This document shows, piece by piece, positions 61,190 through 64,000 of a stretch of DNA of 64,000 nt (its first letter is position 1; every line of letters starts with the position of its first letter). This DNA comes from Panopea generosa (Eukaryota; Mollusca; Bivalvia; Adapedonta; Hiatellidae), in the NCBI GenBank assembly GCA_029582155.1, contig CM055909.1, positions 42,902,967-42,966,966 on the forward strand. Reading direction: 5' to 3'. Position numbers and translations under genes: made by a program. The notes under the pieces were generated by a model. It saw only the letters and a list, made by a program, of their open reading frames with translations. It was not told the origin of the DNA and ran no database searches.

Positions 61190-61490
61190 TTGATTGAAAA
61201 GACTGATTGATTGAATATTCAACGTCATCTTTATGGTATCGATGGCTGAAAGACAGTCAGTTAACCAAGCCACTCTTTCTTGTGATCAAAGAAGGTTACC
61301 CAGTGCTCGAACTCGAGCACATTCATCTCCGTAAGTAACTGATAACGTTCCCACCTGAATCAGCGGTGAGAGACGAATATCAATGGGACACAGTATCATA
61401 TTTCAATCATCACGGAGACTGTTTCCGAGTGGGGATTCGAACTCATGACCCCAAGTGTGATAGCCAGTCGCACTTCCACTGAGTTTACCG
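61190..61490 (-). mobile_element. SINE family 1, near full length
   Basis: The 3' tail is visible as GATTGATTGAATATTCAACG at about 61206, followed by the body (AGTCAGTTAACCAAGCCACT, CGAACTCGAGCACATTCATC). The tRNA-like head is at 61430-61485 (minus GAGTTCGAATCCCC). It closely resembles 6660-6925. Confidence 0.8.
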
Positions 61491-62010
61491 AGAAGACTAT
61501 ACACAACGATCCAAACAAAGTATCTGTTGTCATAGTTTGGCCATTTCATTACAAATAACCCTGAATCTTTGCTTACTTATTCTATGCGTCTAATAAATAC
61601 ATTGAACGATCCAGAATTATCATAACATAACAATAGTAAGACAATATTGAGTAAAATGTGCATATAACATCGGCCTAGCAAATAATGAGGTTCGCGGTAA
61701 ATCGCAGTTTCATCAATTCAGCATAGTTTTGAATCATTTAACGTGTAGTAGAGTATTGACAACACAATTACTTCGTAATCGCATAAATATTTTATGTTAT
61801 TACCAGAAAACAGTAGATAACTTTGGTTTGAACTTTCCTTGTTGACAAAAAAATCACTTTTAGAAATAAAAGCTGTTCGTCATATATAGCTAAATATGAA
61901 ATACATAATTTAATATAGAATCGACTTTACAATACATACTTCTGAAACAAACAAAAAGAAAATGTATGGAGAACCGGAGACACAGACACCAAAACAACAT
62001 AAATATGATT
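61491..62010. other. non-coding stretch, nothing recognised
   Basis: AT-rich, with no frame or repeat worth naming. Confidence 0.5.
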
Positions 62011-62013
62011 AAT

Positions 62014-62058
<45 letters not shown>

Positions 62059-62171
62059 AAAATATATGGACAGCCAGAGACACAGACACCGCACGCACGC
62101 ACACATATACATACCCATTTACATACATACGTACGTACGTACGTACGTACATACATAGATACATACATAGA

Positions 62172-62202
<31 letters not shown>

Positions 62203-62243
62203 CATACATACATACATACATACATACATACATACATACATAC
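62014..62243. repeat. compound microsatellite: (CA)n, (TACG)n, (CATA)n
   Basis: A CA run at 62014-62055, a TACG run at about 62127-62151, and a CATA run at about 62152-62243 with two interruptions. The Tyr-Val/Cys-Met frames and His-Thr frames across it are artefacts. Confidence 0.95.
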
Positions 62244-62888
62244 ACCGCCTTGGGATGGTCAGTAGCAATAACGAGCTAATTTGATGTTGAGACAGTGTTC
62301 AGGTAACTATGGTAGCTAATGTTTGCAAACTTTAACCGAACTCAACGTAACCAAGTCATGTGTTGAAAATGGTGTTAAACCCAATTAAAATACGATTGCA
62401 GACACTGAGGGTGTAACAGGGTGCACAATATAATGTAAATAGTTAATTAAAAATACAAATAAAATAAAATAAAAGTTTCGTATAACATTTCTTTTATTTA
62501 TAATCATCCTGAATTATCATAAGAACACCCGCATAGTCGTTATAAATAATTGTCGACTGTATTGTTCTAGTGGTGTTGGCTATTACTCACAAAGAAAATG
62601 TTAAAACAAAAATGAGCACACAATATACGTCCACTTACTTAATAGCAAATACATGTAGTATACTTCCTTTGTAATAGTAAGCATTTAACTTCGGTGTTTA
62701 TTTTCAACTTTAAAGGTACTACCCATGTTCAATAATGAATACAGATGGTGGATTTTAATTTTTCAACTCGTTTGTCTTTTTTGTTAATGTAAACATAGTT
62801 ATTTTGTTTAGATTAAAAAAATTATCACACCTTAAACAAATCAAGCTCGATGTCGTCCAAAGTAGAACCATTATTAGGCATCAGCCGA

Positions 62889-62994
62889 TAAAGTGTCTTG
62901 CTAAATTACACCACCCATAGCCGTAGTGGGGGATCTATTGTGTTGTTGTTGTGTTGTTGTTGTTGTTGTTATTGTTGTTGTTGTTGTTGTTGTT

Positions 62995-63041
<47 letters not shown>
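62889..63041. repeat. SINE fragment plus (TTG)n microsatellite (copy C)
   Basis: The same arrangement as 44424-44603, with TTG units interrupted by GTG and ATTG. Confidence 0.8.
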
Positions 63042-63083
63042 ATTTTTAATGTGAATGTGTTCAAACATGTACGTAAGAAGATG

Positions 63084-63182
63084 TACATGGCCTTCCGTAC
63101 CATTGTGACATATTTAAGCGCATGCGCACACGATTTGCAATACACGTGTCGAGAACATCTGGTTATCTTGACACCTTTTTAA
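63084..63182 (-). pseudogene. C-type lectin remnant (copy C)
   Basis: TGGCCTTCCGTACCATTGTG through TTATCTTGACACC, the same short relic and breakpoint as in copy A (44646-44745). Confidence 0.6.
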
Positions 63183-64000
63183 GTAATATGATTGTGAAAT
63201 TTGAATATGCGGTCTTAATTTACAGTTAGCTTAACAGATGGACATAACATCACAGTCAATACAAGTATGTTCATAAATACGTATGTCAGCTACTGCAGAT
63301 TATATTCTATACAGAGAGCAGACACGGAATAAGTATTGATATCGGTTAAGTATCTTAATTCAATATAAGTGTGGACTTGAAAATATTGTAGATCTACTTT
63401 TTTATGTTAATAAATATTGGTGTAATTTAAATTACAATGGGATGTTAACAATAATAGCCCAGTTGTTAAAATGATTGATTAACATTAACATGGATCTTCA
63501 GTTAACAGTTTGAAGCCTTAACAAATTGTTGAATTTGCTGATGTCATGGAAAAGTGTTCACGATACTCTTGATTTCTAGCTATCCAAACAAGTAAAAAGC
63601 AGGATTGAACGCAAGTCTTGGATTTTGTTTAATCTGTATTTGTTAATTTTTTACTCAAATTTAACAAAAAGGATTGAAGGTTATGTTAACAAAATGTTAA
63701 ACTTCACATTTTTTTAATAACAGCAAACATACTTACAAATATTACAACATCAAACATCTTTGTGAAATATTAACGTTTTTTAACAACTGAGCCACTATAT
63801 GTTGCAACGCATGTCGTTTCAGTACCGGTTTAACCCATGTCAGTCAATATTACAATGATAAAGTATGTCCACTGAAATTAAATCACCTAATGCTATGGAG
63901 CGGTGTAAAAATCAAAGGAAAAAGTACCCGCGCCATTTTTTGGAGATACATTTCTGAATATTACATGAGAATACATGAAAAAAGACGAACGCCGTGTCTG

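Larger units (their letters stand above)
62278..64000. repeat. segmental duplication copy C, truncated by the window end
   Basis: Collinear with 43760-45600 in copy A: leader, SINE fragment, (TTG)n, lectin remnant, TTAACAAAATGTTA segment (about 63430-63700). It is closer to A than to B in the lectin remnant deletion. A further lectin gene may lie beyond the window. Confidence 0.9.

Noticed and set aside
61890..62265. Frames over the CA/CATA/TACG microsatellites
   Set aside because: These are pure microsatellite translation.

Overview
This is a eukaryotic, animal-type window, and the repeat content points to a mollusc, most likely a bivalve (inference). It is AT-rich and gene-poor. It holds several tRNA-derived SINE families, a non-LTR retrotransposon with an APE endonuclease, small inverted-repeat elements, many long minisatellites, and a thrombospondin-1/C-type-lectin gene family of a kind that is expanded in bivalves. 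There are no bacterial operons, ribosome binding sites or CRISPR arrays. Most open frames longer than 60 codons are by-products of tandem repeats.

Layout. 1-12.4 kb: non-coding sequence with a ~52-bp minisatellite, a 24-bp minisatellite, SINE copies (one split by a small inverted-repeat element) and a dispersed repeat carrying CRE-like and CCAAT-like motifs. 12.4-17.6 kb: one almost intact LINE on the minus strand. Its ORF1 (coiled coil plus RRM-like fold) and ORF2 (endonuclease plus reverse transcriptase) share one reading frame and are separated by a single TAG. 19.2-21.6 kb: a 40-bp minisatellite. 22.4-34.3 kb, plus strand: three short candidate exons with good splice sites and matching phases, which together would encode the C-terminal part of a small precursor: an acidic stretch, a Lys-Arg site, a two-cysteine segment and an Arg/Gly-rich tail. 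30.4-30.8, 35.7-38.4 and 40.5-43.7 kb: minisatellites of 27, 17 and 38 bp.

43.76-64 kb: a segmental duplication in three copies: A (about 43.76-51.02 kb), B (about 51.02-60.4 kb) and C (62.28 kb to the window end, truncated). Each copy starts with a SINE fragment, a (TTG)n run and remains of a decayed lectin. A and B then carry a 40-bp array rich in CACGTG palindromes, an intronless TSP1 + C-type lectin gene on the minus strand, a coding-like relic and a 54/42-bp minisatellite. The lectin in A is intact. The one in B has lost one base just after the signal peptide. Their differences within the lectin domain are concentrated in the presumed ligand-binding loop.

The only well-supported protein-coding genes are the lectin in copy A and the two LINE ORFs. 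The three-exon precursor is a candidate and its first exon was not found. Tandem arrays make up roughly a fifth of the window. Homology calls come from motif recognition by eye; no database or alignment program was used.
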